The notes below the pieces were generated by a model. The model was not told where the DNA came from, made no database searches, and saw only the letters and a program-made list of their open reading frames with translations. DNA of 33,993 nucleotides, taken from the NCBI GenBank assembly GCA_903858085.1, contig CAIOHJ010000056.1:1-33993 (forward strand). The letters run 5' to 3'. Source of the DNA: an uncultured Chloroflexota bacterium (lineage in GTDB: Bacteria; Chloroflexota; Anaerolineae; Caldilineales; Caldilineaceae). Every line of letters starts with the position of its first letter. The first letter of the stretch is position 1. Below, one piece after another: positions 6,598 to 14,851 of this stretch. The translations under genes were made by a program, and so were the position numbers.

Positions 6598-7884
6598 TTA
6601 CTCCTGGAAATTTTCCAGCCAGGCTGCCTGTGCGTTGGCGAGCGCGTCGTCCAGCGACTGGCTGCCGTCGAGGTAGAGCTGGAACTGTTCGTCGAACAGA
6701 CGCATCAGATTTTCGGCGACCGGCAGGCCGACAAACTCGTTGGCCAGATAGCCGGCCTGGAAGACCTCGAAGGCCGCTGCGAAGAGTTCGTCTGTCTGCA
6801 CGAAGTCAGGGGTCGAGTTGACATTGCCTGGGAAGGCGTTGGCGATCGAGGAGAGCTTGGAGTTGACCTCGGCGCTCATGAGGAACTGAACCAGCTTCCA
6901 GGCCTCGGCCGGGTGGGGGCTGTTGGCGGCGACGCCGATGCCCCAAGAGGCGTAGGGGAGGCCCCGTTTGCCTTCGTAGCCGTCTGCGGCGGGCAATGCA
7001 GTGATGGCAAAGTTCAATTCTGGGTTGCGTTCGCGAATCATGTTGATGTGGGCCAGCGAGCTGACCATCATCCCGACGCGGCCATTGGTGAACTCTTCGA
7101 CCTTGTCCTGCTCGCGCAGCGAGAAGGCGCCGGGTGCGATCGCGCCTGCATCGTAGAGTCCTTTGATGAACTCGGCGACACTGCGCACTGCATCGTTGGT
7201 CAGGTCAGGCTGGCCCTCTTTCATCATGCTGCCCCCTGAAGCCCAGACCCAGGACATCACATCGTTCTGAATGCCGTTCGGCTGTTCCAGAGAGAGCGGC
7301 AGGATCCAGCCAGAGACATTGTTGGCGGGGTCGGTCAGCTTCTGAGCGGCGTCGGCAAATTCGCTGCGCGTGGTTGGTGGCGCTGCGATCCCTGCTTTTT
7401 CCATCAGGTCCAGGTTGACAAAGACCGGGTAGACAAAGTTGACGACCGGGATCATGTAGGTGGCGCCGCCGAGTTGGATCTGCGCTGCCAGTTCGCTGTC
7501 GTCGTAGCCTGCCTCTGCCATCAGGTCGGTCAGGCTGGCCAGCGAGCCCTGTTTGACAAAGTCGCTGACCCAGGCGCCGTCCAGACCGACCACGTCGGAC
7601 ATCGTGCCGGCAGCGGCGCCCGCCACCACCTGCTCTTTGGTGGTCGCATACGGGCCGCTGACCAGTTCGACCTGGATGCCAGGATTCTGCGCCTCGAATT
7701 CGTCCATCAAGGCGCGGAAAGAGCCTTCTGGCAGCTCTGGCTCCCACCACTGGGTGAATTCGAGGGTGACGGTCTCGCCGCCGCTGCTTGCCGGCGCGGA
7801 GGTCGTATTGACCGGCGCGCAGCCAGCGATGAAGCTGGCGAAGAGTGCCAAAGCCAGCAGCAGGCTGATTACTTTCTTGTTCAT
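6598..7884 (-). CDS. Extracellular sugar-binding lipoprotein of an ABC importer
   Basis: A 428-residue solute-binding protein (SBP family 1, MalE-like) that would capture a sugar outside the membrane and deliver it to the two permeases downstream. The N-terminus MNKKVISLLLALALFASFIAGC is a lipoprotein signal with lipobox IAGC, followed by a Ser/Thr/Ala linker. Body motifs include TLEFTQWWEPELPEGSFRALMDEFE, ATYMIPVVNFVYPVFVNLDLMEKAG and GLPYASWGIGVAANSPHPAEAWKLVQFLM. The start at 7884 has GAGGAG upstream. An in-frame ATG at 8010 also has AAAGGAG before it but would bury the signal peptide. The substrate is unknown; downstream aldolase and kinase genes point to a hexose or its derivative. Confidence 0.92.
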   Translation of the reverse strand: MNKKVISLLLALALFASFIAGCAPVNTTSAPASSGGETVTLEFTQWWEPELPEGSFRALMDEFEAQNPGIQVELVSGPYATTKEQVVAGAAAGTMSDVVGLDGAWVSDFVKQGSLASLTDLMAEAGYDDSELAAQIQLGGATYMIPVVNFVYPVFVNLDLMEKAGIAAPPTTRSEFADAAQKLTDPANNVSGWILPLSLEQPNGIQNDVMSWVWASGGSMMKEGQPDLTNDAVRSVAEFIKGLYDAGAIAPGAFSLREQDKVEEFTNGRVGMMVSSLAHINMIRERNPELNFAITALPAADGYEGKRGLPYASWGIGVAANSPHPAEAWKLVQFLMSAEVNSKLSSIANAFPGNVNSTPDFVQTDELFAAAFEVFQAGYLANEFVGLPVAENLMRLFDEQFQLYLDGSQSLDDALANAQAAWLENFQE

Positions 7885-7951
7885 GGTTTCGAGCTCCTCA
7901 AAGGTTTGAAAAATTGACAAGGGTACAACACCGACGCCACACACAGACTCC

Positions 7952-7979
7952 TTGTATTGCTCTGTTTGTATTGCTCTGT
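7952..7979. repeat. 14-bp perfect tandem duplication upstream of the binding-protein gene
   Basis: TTGTATTGCTCTGT is present twice head to tail (7952-7965, 7966-7979). It lies in the leader or promoter region of the sugar-binding protein gene. It could be a pair of regulator sites or simply a slippage duplication. Confidence 0.85.
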
Positions 7980-7984
7980 TGGGG

Positions 7985-8009
7985 TGCTGCCAGTGTGCAG
8001 CTGGCAGCA
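7985..8009 (-). promoter_or_regulatory. Hairpin between regulator and binding-protein genes
   Basis: Perfect 9-bp arms TGCTGCCAG (7985-7993) and CTGGCAGCA (8001-8009) enclose a 7-nt loop. It lies 34 bp after the regulator's stop and has no U-run on the minus strand. It also directly follows an AAAGGAG-ATG pair at 8010, so it could affect readthrough or translation. Confidence 0.6.
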
Positions 8010-8043
8010 TGGATCTCCTTTCTGACCTGTTCTGCCGACAAAC

Positions 8044-8907
8044 TCAATATTTACGATGGCGGGTGGCCCGCATGGTTTTGGAGACAGCCTGGGCTGCGGC
8101 GTCGGAACGCTGGACACAGACCCCCACATAGAGCGCTTCGGTCAGCGCCAATGTGGCCAGGTTGGATGCCATCTCCTCCTCGCGAAAGTGGCTGACCCGC
8201 GTGGATGTGAACAAACAAAAATCGCCGTGGCGCGTCAACGGAGAGTCGGAGTGATTGGTGATACAGACCGTGCGTGCCCCGCGCTGGCGGGCCAGTTCCA
8301 GGGCATAGACAGTGTCCTTGGAGCTGCCAGTATGCGAAATGCCGATCGCCACATCTTCGGGCGTGGTCAGGCTGGCATACATTTCTTGCACTGTAGGGTC
8401 GATCGAAAAGCGACAGTACAACCCAATCTTGGTCAGCCGAAAATTGAGATCCATGGCCAGCGGAATCGAATTGCCGGAAGCAAACAGCTCGACCCGGTGG
8501 GCGGCACAGATCGCCTGGATCGCCGACTCCAGCACGGTCATGTCCAAAATTCGGACTGTATCTTCCAGCGAACGCATGCCGGCTGTCATCGCCTTTTGGA
8601 CAGCATCGGCCGCACTGTCGTCGGTGGTCAGGTCTTCATGGACGAGCAGCATAGGAGAGACAAGGTCCTCCGCCAGCCCGATTTTGAGGGCATGAAAGCC
8701 AGAGTAGCCGAGTGCCTGGGCGAAACGAACAATGCTGGCCTCGCTGACCCCGACGCGTGCCCCCAGCTCGGTGATCGTGAGGTTGATCGTCTCGCGCGGC
8801 GAGTTGAGAATGAACTGCGCCGCTTTTTGGGCGGACCCCTTCAATTTGGGCAGTGCATCTGAAATTTCCGCCAGCGCACCGCGTTCATAGCTGCTTTGGT
8901 TGTCCAT
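8044..8907 (-). CDS. RpiR-family transcriptional regulator (HTH + SIS domain)
   Basis: A 287-residue regulator with an N-terminal RpiR helix-turn-helix (NLTITELGARVGVSEASIVRFAQALGYSGFHALK, about residues 42-75). A C-terminal SIS sugar-phosphate-binding domain covers about residues 125-265, with ASGNSIPLAMDLNFRL and the phosphate-loop-like GISHTGSSKDT. The family senses sugar phosphates in the cytoplasm. The frame extends to 8973, but a near-consensus promoter occupies 8945-8973, so the ATG at 8907 (MDNQSSYERG) is chosen although no strong ribosome site is visible. It is the first gene of the sugar operon and probably controls it and itself through the inverted repeat at 8934-8966. Confidence 0.9.
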   Translation of the reverse strand: MDNQSSYERGALAEISDALPKLKGSAQKAAQFILNSPRETINLTITELGARVGVSEASIVRFAQALGYSGFHALKIGLAEDLVSPMLLVHEDLTTDDSAADAVQKAMTAGMRSLEDTVRILDMTVLESAIQAICAAHRVELFASGNSIPLAMDLNFRLTKIGLYCRFSIDPTVQEMYASLTTPEDVAIGISHTGSSKDTVYALELARQRGARTVCITNHSDSPLTRHGDFCLFTSTRVSHFREEEMASNLATLALTEALYVGVCVQRSDAAAQAVSKTMRATRHRKY

Positions 8908-8933
8908 CGCCGATTCTGAATTGCTTTTGAAAC

Positions 8934-8973
8934 TTATTTTCACCATTGTATCATTTGTGAAAATAATTGTCAA
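8934..8973 (-). promoter_or_regulatory. Promoter of the sugar operon with overlapping inverted-repeat operator
   Basis: On the minus strand TTGACA (8968-8973) and TACAAT (8945-8950) are exactly 17 bp apart. Perfect 10-bp arms TTATTTTCAC (8934-8943) and GTGAAAATAA (8957-8966) flank the -10 box, with 13 bp between them. A dimeric repressor bound here would block polymerase. The RpiR-type protein encoded just downstream is the obvious candidate (inference). Confidence 0.75.
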
Positions 8974-9043
8974 TAGCTTTGGCCAGGATACGGCTCAAGG
9001 TGTTGCGCAGCTCTCAATGAGGGTCCAAGAAGTGTGCTGTGCC

Positions 9044-9446
9044 CTCTCTAAGTTCATCCGCCCCGATGGGGCGGATCGTGTGCCGTCTCGTGCGGGCGAA
9101 GTGGCACTTCGCCCTCTTTGCTCTTCGCACAGGCGGGGTGACTGCAGGACGGGCTGTTTGTAGGGCGAAGTGCCACTTCGCCCTCCTTGTTCTTCGCACA
9201 GGCGGGTCGTGCCGTGCCGTCTCTAAATTCATCCGCCCCGATGGGGCGGCGGGTGGTTGTAGGACGGGATGTTTGTAGGGCGAAGTGGCACTTCGCCCTC
9301 TTTGGGGTGCTCTTCGTGCGGCGGGTGGCTATAGGACGGGATGTTTGTAGGGCGAAGTGGCACTTCGCCCTCTTTGGGGTGCTCTCCGTGCGGCGGGTCG
9401 TGTGTGTCCCATGCCGTCTCTAAATTCATCCGCCCCGATGGGGCGG
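9044..9446. repeat. Mosaic array of two palindromic repeats, order A-B-B-A-B-B-A
   Basis: The non-coding stretch 8974-9507 contains two palindrome families. Family A (core CCGCCCCGATGGGGCGG, preceded by CTCTAAATTCAT or a close variant) has palindromic cores at 9056-9076, 9231-9249 and 9428-9446. Family B (GGGCGAAGTG, one base, CACTTCGCCC) is at 9094-9114, 9163-9183, 9278-9298 and 9350-9370. Sequences between the B copies (GGACGGG, TGTTTGTAG, CTCTTCGCAC) are also repeated, so the block is two diverged A-B-B units of 175 and 197 bp plus a final A. It lies between the 3' end of the sulfite oxidase gene and the regulator promoter. The open frames here are repeat artefacts. Confidence 0.9.
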
Positions 9447-9507
9447 GGCGCGCGTGCCGGCCCGTAGGGACGGTTGTCCTTAGCCGATTGACTTCGCCCT
9501 GCCGCCG

Positions 9508-10593
9508 CTAGACGGAAATCCTCACGCGATGATAGGCGTTGTTCACATAGCCTTTGAAGTTCCAGACGTCCGCCAGGTGCACGGGTTGGGTATGCCCTGC
9601 GGTGTCGAAGGCGCGCACCACCAGCTCATGGCTCCCCGGCGAGAGGCTGCAGGTCGCCTCCCAGAAACACCACACCCACTGCTGCGGTGGGCTGGTGAGT
9701 GTCGCCGCCGTCCAGGTCTGCCCGCTGTCGTTCGAGAGCTCGACCCGCTCTATGACTGCATCGCCACCGGCCAGTGCAATCCCTTGCACAAGCACCGCAC
9801 TACGCCAGGTTTCACTGGTCGGCAGCACGCCCGCTTGGGGGCTGGTGATGAACGAGTTGATGGGCAACGCCCCCAACATCTCGCCCTCTTCCCAGTTGAC
9901 CGTCTCTGCGCGCACTGAGCTTGGAAACAGTTTGTACGCGCGCGCTTGAAAATGGTTGCTGGAAGGCGCCACCTGCAACGTGATGCGGCCCACCCATTTG
10001 ACACTGCGCGCCCCAATATAACCGGGCACCAATGCCCGCAGGGGATAGCCGTGAATGGGAAGCAGAGGCGCGTCGTTCATCCCGTAGGCCAGCAGAATAT
10101 CGTCCTCCCATGCCTTGGCAAGCGGGATCGAGCCGCCAAGCCCATCCTCTGTCTTTGCCACCTGGTCCAACCCCAGGAAGCCCACATGGGCCGCAGCAGG
10201 CTGGACGCCCACGCGCCGGAGGATGTCGGACAGCCGAACTCCCGTCCACCGCGCTGTGCTGATGGCGTCGGTCTCCCACACGATTTCGGCAGCGTCGATC
10301 GGCTCCAGAGCGGTCAGCTCGCGCCGACGAAGCCCCGCACATTGCAGGGTTGCCGTGACCGTGTGGACCGGGAAGCCATGCTGCAACTCCTCAAGTGTCA
10401 GCGTGCACGGGCGATCCACAAGACCGTCCACGTGCAGCCGGTATGCGTCCGCCGCGATGAGAGGGACCGGCGCATGGCTGCGGACGAAGAAGTTCGGTAC
10501 AGGGGTAATCAGAGCCACGCGGAGCTGCGTCGCATCAGTCCCTAGATTCACAGGTTCGCTGCTGTACGGCTGACGCGTTGTGGTGTGGGTCAA
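9508..10593 (-). CDS. Sulfite oxidase family molybdopterin-dependent oxidoreductase
   Basis: The 361-residue protein matches the sulfite oxidase family: a molybdopterin domain followed by the Ig-like dimerisation domain. The Mo-ligand cysteine is Cys85 in TLQCAGLRRRE (animal enzymes have CAGNRR). Further family blocks are GLDQVAKTEDGLGGSIPLAKA, GYPLRALVPGYIGARSVKWVGRI, and in the second domain IERVELSNDSGQTWTAA and VVRAFDTAGHTQP. Family members oxidise sulfite or reduce related oxo-compounds. No signal peptide, Tat motif or haem domain is seen, so a soluble cytoplasmic enzyme is suggested. The listed start is TTG 10593; GTG 10551 (MNLGTDAT) is an alternative, and neither has a clear ribosome site. 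A good promoter lies at 10676-10705. The substrate is unproven. Confidence 0.88.
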   Translation of the reverse strand: MTHTTTRQPYSSEPVNLGTDATQLRVALITPVPNFFVRSHAPVPLIAADAYRLHVDGLVDRPCTLTLEELQHGFPVHTVTATLQCAGLRRRELTALEPIDAAEIVWETDAISTARWTGVRLSDILRRVGVQPAAAHVGFLGLDQVAKTEDGLGGSIPLAKAWEDDILLAYGMNDAPLLPIHGYPLRALVPGYIGARSVKWVGRITLQVAPSSNHFQARAYKLFPSSVRAETVNWEEGEMLGALPINSFITSPQAGVLPTSETWRSAVLVQGIALAGGDAVIERVELSNDSGQTWTAATLTSPPQQWVWCFWEATCSLSPGSHELVVRAFDTAGHTQPVHLADVWNFKGYVNNAYHRVRISV

Positions 10594-10675
10594 GGTTCGC
10601 TGGTCTTTGTGCAGCCGTCGGATCGTTCGGTCGCTGCGGTTCTAGACGGACAATAGAGTGAGAACAATAGATACC

Positions 10676-10705
10676 AGTATACCGGCGCCCACTGCCCACG
10701 GTCAA
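10676..10705 (-). promoter_or_regulatory. Promoter for the sulfite oxidase family gene
   Basis: Read on the minus strand, TTGACC (10700-10705) and TATACT (10676-10681) are 18 bp apart. The leader to the TTG at 10593 would be about 75 nt. This and the plus-strand promoter at 10737 share the 366-bp divergent gap 10594-10959, in which no gene is seen. Confidence 0.6.
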
Positions 10706-10736
10706 GCTGGAGAGGGATGTGGGATGCCCTGTTGTG

Positions 10737-10765
10737 TTGACAGTGCAGGTGTGGCATGGTAGTCT
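10737..10765 (+). promoter_or_regulatory. Possible promoter for the aldo/keto reductase gene
   Basis: TTGACA (10737-10742) is followed after 17 bp by TAGTCT (10760-10765), and a TG pair before the -10 gives an extended -10 element. The leader would be about 190 nt, which is long, so a closer unseen promoter is possible. Confidence 0.4.
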
Positions 10766-10959
10766 GGTTGGGGAGGACAGAGTCCGCGCTGCTTCAGCCG
10801 CTGGTCGATCTGCCCCCGCGCAGACGGTTCAGCTCGACGTTGTGGAGCGTGTGCGCACTCCGAGCCGCTGAGCCATGGGGAAGGATGTGGCTGAGGTGTT
10901 TGGGGAGAGATTCTGCAACGGTCAATCGTACAGGGAGTCCAGGAAAGGAATTGGCAACA

Positions 10960-11877
10960 ATGCGCAAGCTTGATCTCGGCAAAAGTGGGTTGGAGGGTTC
11001 GGTCATCAGTCTGGGCTGCATGCGCATCTCCAGTTTGAGCGACCAGGAAGTCGACGAACTGTTGGCAGCCGCATGGGACTCTGGGATCGATTTTTACGAC
11101 CACGCAGATATCTACGGCAACGGCAGGTCCGAAGAGGTCTTTGCGGGCGCGCTGAGCCGCACATCCATCCGCCGGGAGGAGATCCTGATCCAGTCCAAAT
11201 GTGGGATTCGCAAGGGAATGTTCGATTTTTCACGCGACCACATTCTGGCTGCGGTGGAGGGCAGCCTGCGCCGCTTGCAGACCGACTATCTGGACGTGCT
11301 TCTGCTCCACCGGCCTGACACGCTTGTGGAGCCAGAGGAAGTGGCTGACGCGTTTTCACAGCTGTATCGGGCGGGCAAGGTGCGCCATTTTGGCGTGAGC
11401 AACATGAACCCCGGCCAGATCGAACTGCTGCGCCGGTATGTCGAGCAGCCGTTGATTGCCAACCAGCTGCAGCTGAGCTTGACCAACACCGGCATGATCG
11501 ACGCTGGCCTCAATGTAAACATGGAGATTGCTCCCTCGATCGTGCGTGATGGCGGGATTCTGGAGTACTGTCGCCTGCATGACATCACCATCCAGCCCTG
11601 GTCTCCCTTCCAGTACGGTTTTTTTGAAGGGGTTTTTCTGGGCAACGACAAATTTCCCGAATTGAACCGGGCGATCGACGCCATGGCCGCGGCCAAAGGG
11701 GTCACGAACAGCGCGATCGCTGTGGCCTGGCTGTTGCGCCACCCAGCCAAGATGCAGCCGATTCTGGGAACAACCCAGCCCCAGCGCGTGCGCGAGATTG
11801 CCCAGGCTGCCCAGGTCGAGATGACTCGAGAGGAGTGGTACCGGCTGTATCTGGCAGCTGGGAACAAGCTGCCTTGA
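10960..11877 (+). CDS. Aldo/keto reductase (YdhF-like oxidoreductase)
   Basis: A 305-residue TIM-barrel NAD(P)H-dependent oxidoreductase. The catalytic tetrad of the aldo/keto reductase family is present: Asp47 and Tyr52 in DFYDHADIYG, Lys80 in IQSKCG and His117 in LLLHRPD. The substrate/cofactor blocks GVSNMNPGQI, QLQLSLTNTGMID, IQPWSPFQYG and a late PILGTTQPQRVREI nucleotide-binding segment agree. The pattern, especially LSLTNTGMIDAG and SPFQYGFFEG, resembles the E. coli YdhF subgroup. The ATG at 10960 has AGGAAAGG upstream; a longer frame to 10756 is untranslated leader. Its stop overlaps the start of the next gene (TGATG), so the two are coupled. The substrate is unknown. Confidence 0.92.
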   Translation: MRKLDLGKSGLEGSVISLGCMRISSLSDQEVDELLAAAWDSGIDFYDHADIYGNGRSEEVFAGALSRTSIRREEILIQSKCGIRKGMFDFSRDHILAAVEGSLRRLQTDYLDVLLLHRPDTLVEPEEVADAFSQLYRAGKVRHFGVSNMNPGQIELLRRYVEQPLIANQLQLSLTNTGMIDAGLNVNMEIAPSIVRDGGILEYCRLHDITIQPWSPFQYGFFEGVFLGNDKFPELNRAIDAMAAAKGVTNSAIAVAWLLRHPAKMQPILGTTQPQRVREIAQAAQVEMTREEWYRLYLAAGNKLP

Positions 11878-12980
11878 TGGCTACAGCGCTGCTGCCGGGT
11901 CTGAAGCTGAGCGAGGCGTTCTACCAAGAGGCCATCCGGCCTTTGTTGGATCAGTATTTTCCTGGGTTGCCCCATGCCGCTGCCCTGGTCGGCAGCGGCT
12001 CTGAGGTGCTGGGGTTCGACGATGCGCTGTCGACTGACCATCACTTTGGCCCGCGCGCCATGCTCTTTCTTTCTCCTGCCGACCACATTCGTCATGCCGA
12101 CGCGCTGCATGCGCTGCTGGCCCACCAACTTCCTTTCCACTTTGGCGGCTTTCCTACCCATTTTTCGCCCCCTGACCCCAGCGACCACGGTGTGCAGCAT
12201 TTGCAGGCGCCCCTCTCTTACCCGATCCGCCACCGCGTCGAAATTCTGACCGCAGACAGTTTTTGGGCCAGCTATCTGGGGATCGACCCTGCGGCAGCGC
12301 TCACCTCCGCACGCTGGCTCACCCTGCCGCAGCAGAAACTGCGCACTCTTGTGGAGGGGGCGGTTTTTTATGATGCTGTCGGGTTTGAAGAGCTCCGTCG
12401 GCGTTTTGCCTGGTACCCACACGATCTCTGGCTCTATCTGCTGGCAGCCGCCTGGGCACGCATCGGGCAGGAGGAGCATCTTATGGGGCGGGCTGGGATG
12501 GTGGGTGACGAGGTGGGCTCTGCGCTGATCGGTGCACGGCTGGTGCGCGATCTGATGCGTCTGGGGTTTTTGATGGAGCGGGTCTACGCACCGTACCCCA
12601 AGTGGTTCGGCACAGCCTTCCAGCGCCTTGGCTGTGGCCCGCAGCTGCTGCCGGTGCTGACCAGCGTGCTGCATGCCCGTTCCTGGCAAGAGCGCGAGCG
12701 CCACCTGACGGCAGCCTATGGGGAGCTGGCTCGGCTGCACAACGCGTTGGGGGTCACCAAAACGATGCCCGAAGCGCCCTGTCTCTTTTTTGGCAGGCCC
12801 TTTCAGGTCATTGCACTGCATGGTTTCGCCGATGAACTGCTCCGCACCATCACAGACCCGGCCGTGCAGCCTTTGGCGCAACGCCCGCTGATCGGCAACA
12901 TCGACCTGCTGAGCGACAACACCGATCTGCTGGCGCACCCACTCTGGCAACCTGCGCTGTGTCACCTGTACATGGACTGA
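11877..12980 (+). CDS. DUF4037 domain protein, nucleotidyltransferase-like
   Basis: The 367-residue protein matches my recollection of DUF4037, a domain attached to a nucleotidyltransferase-like fold. The N-terminal part has a GS...D-type pattern, LVGSGSEVLGFDDALSTDHHFGPRAMLFL (about residues 38-66), where GSGSE and STDHH could form the nucleotide and metal site. A helical C-terminal half follows, with PHDLWLYLLAAAWARIGQEEHLMGRAGMVGDEVGS and RHLTAAYGELARLHNALGVT. Its ATG overlaps the stop of the aldo/keto reductase gene (TGATG), a strong sign of translational coupling. It ends 27 bp before the convergent ABC ATPase gene. The biochemical function of DUF4037 is not known to me; aminoglycoside-type nucleotidyl transfer is only an analogy. 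Confidence 0.8.
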   Translation: MATALLPGLKLSEAFYQEAIRPLLDQYFPGLPHAAALVGSGSEVLGFDDALSTDHHFGPRAMLFLSPADHIRHADALHALLAHQLPFHFGGFPTHFSPPDPSDHGVQHLQAPLSYPIRHRVEILTADSFWASYLGIDPAAALTSARWLTLPQQKLRTLVEGAVFYDAVGFEELRRRFAWYPHDLWLYLLAAAWARIGQEEHLMGRAGMVGDEVGSALIGARLVRDLMRLGFLMERVYAPYPKWFGTAFQRLGCGPQLLPVLTSVLHARSWQERERHLTAAYGELARLHNALGVTKTMPEAPCLFFGRPFQVIALHGFADELLRTITDPAVQPLAQRPLIGNIDLLSDNTDLLAHPLWQPALCHLYMD

Positions 12981-13007
12981 AGCGCCTGCGGGGAGCTCGA
13001 CACAGGC

Positions 13008-13921
<914 letters not shown>

Positions 13922-13925
<4 letters not shown>

Positions 13926-14851
13926 GGGGTTGCCAGTTCGAGGAAGACATCCTCCAGCTGTGGTTCGACGGGGACCAGGCTGTCGACCCTGCCGCCCGCC
14001 GAGCGAATCGACTCGACCAACCGTCTGCACACGGCATCGGCCTCTCCGGGTGCCACGCGCACGTGAAAATGGCTGCCAAACCGATCGACGGTTTCCACCC
14101 CCGGGTCAGCGCGTGCGATGGCGGTGATCAGGGCAGCGGGGTTGCCGACCAGATCGAGAATACGTCCATGCAGGGGCTGGCGCAGCGCAGCGGGCAAACC
14201 TTCGCGGATGAGCTGTCCGGCGCGCAAAAAGCCGATGCGTGTGCAGCGCAGCGCCTCGTCCATATAGGGTGTGCTGGCGAGCACAGCCAAGGGGCTATGG
14301 CGCAGCAGGGGCAGGATCAGCCGCCAGAAATCCTGGCGTGTGACCGGGTCGACCCCTGTGGTTGGTTCGTCGAGCAGGAGGATGCGCGGTTTGTGGATCA
14401 GCGCCAGTGCCAGCCCCAACTTCTGTTTCATGCCGCCCGAAAGCTGCCCGGCACGGCGCTGGCGAAAGGGTTCCAGCCCGACAAATTGGAGAAGTTCCTG
14501 GCTGCGCGGAAACCATTGTGCGGGCCTCAGCCCGCGCACCTCGGCAAAAAAACGGACATTTTCCTCGACTGTGAGTTCTTCATAAAGGGAAGAACGCTGT
14601 GCCAGGTAACCGATCTGTTCGCGTGCTCGGTCGTTCTGTTGCCGGATGCTGTAGCCGCCGATCCAGGCGTCGCCGCTGTCCGGCGTCAGTGCGCCGCAGA
14701 GCAACCGCATCAAGGTGGTCTTGCCGGCGCCATCTGGACCGACCAGCCCATAAATTTCGCCTGCTGCCACCTGCAGGTCTATGCCGGTGACAGCCTGTGT
14801 CTGGCCAAAAGATTTATACAGGCTGCGGGCGTCGATCAGCGTGTCGGCCAT
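13922..14851 (-). CDS. ABC exporter ATPase, first half of a split YbhF-like pair with degenerate H-loop
   Basis: A 309-residue ATP-binding subunit with Walker A GPDGAGKTT (from residue 38), Q-loop region IGYLAQRSSLYEELTVEENV, signature LSGGMKQKLGLALAL and Walker B ILLLDEPTTGVDP. The H-loop reads STPYMDEALRC, with proline in place of the switch histidine. The same feature occurs, as far as I recall, in the N-terminal half of YbhF-type fused ATPases, implying one degenerate and one canonical ATP site when paired with the downstream protein. It overlaps the HlyD-like gene by 16 bp at its start and the next ATPase by four at its end. Confidence 0.92.

Noticed and set aside
4077..7239. Long plus-strand open frames of 505 and 612 codons across the importer and aldolase genes
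   Set aside because: They are antisense to clearly recognisable permease, aldolase and binding-protein genes, have no domain-like sequence and are rich in Gln/His/Gly/Arg as expected from the reverse of GC-rich codons.
9014..9429. Several short frames in the palindrome array encoding repeated AKWHFAL-type peptides
   Set aside because: The peptide repetition mirrors the DNA palindromes; frames occur on both strands and none has a ribosome site or unique sequence.
9044..9446. CRISPR array
   Set aside because: Repeats are palindromes of two families with related, not unique, intervening sequences, and no cas gene is in the window.
11286..12965. Minus-strand frame of 559 codons over the aldo/keto reductase and DUF4037 genes
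   Set aside because: It runs antisense to two coupled genes with recognisable motifs and shows no family signature or ribosome site.
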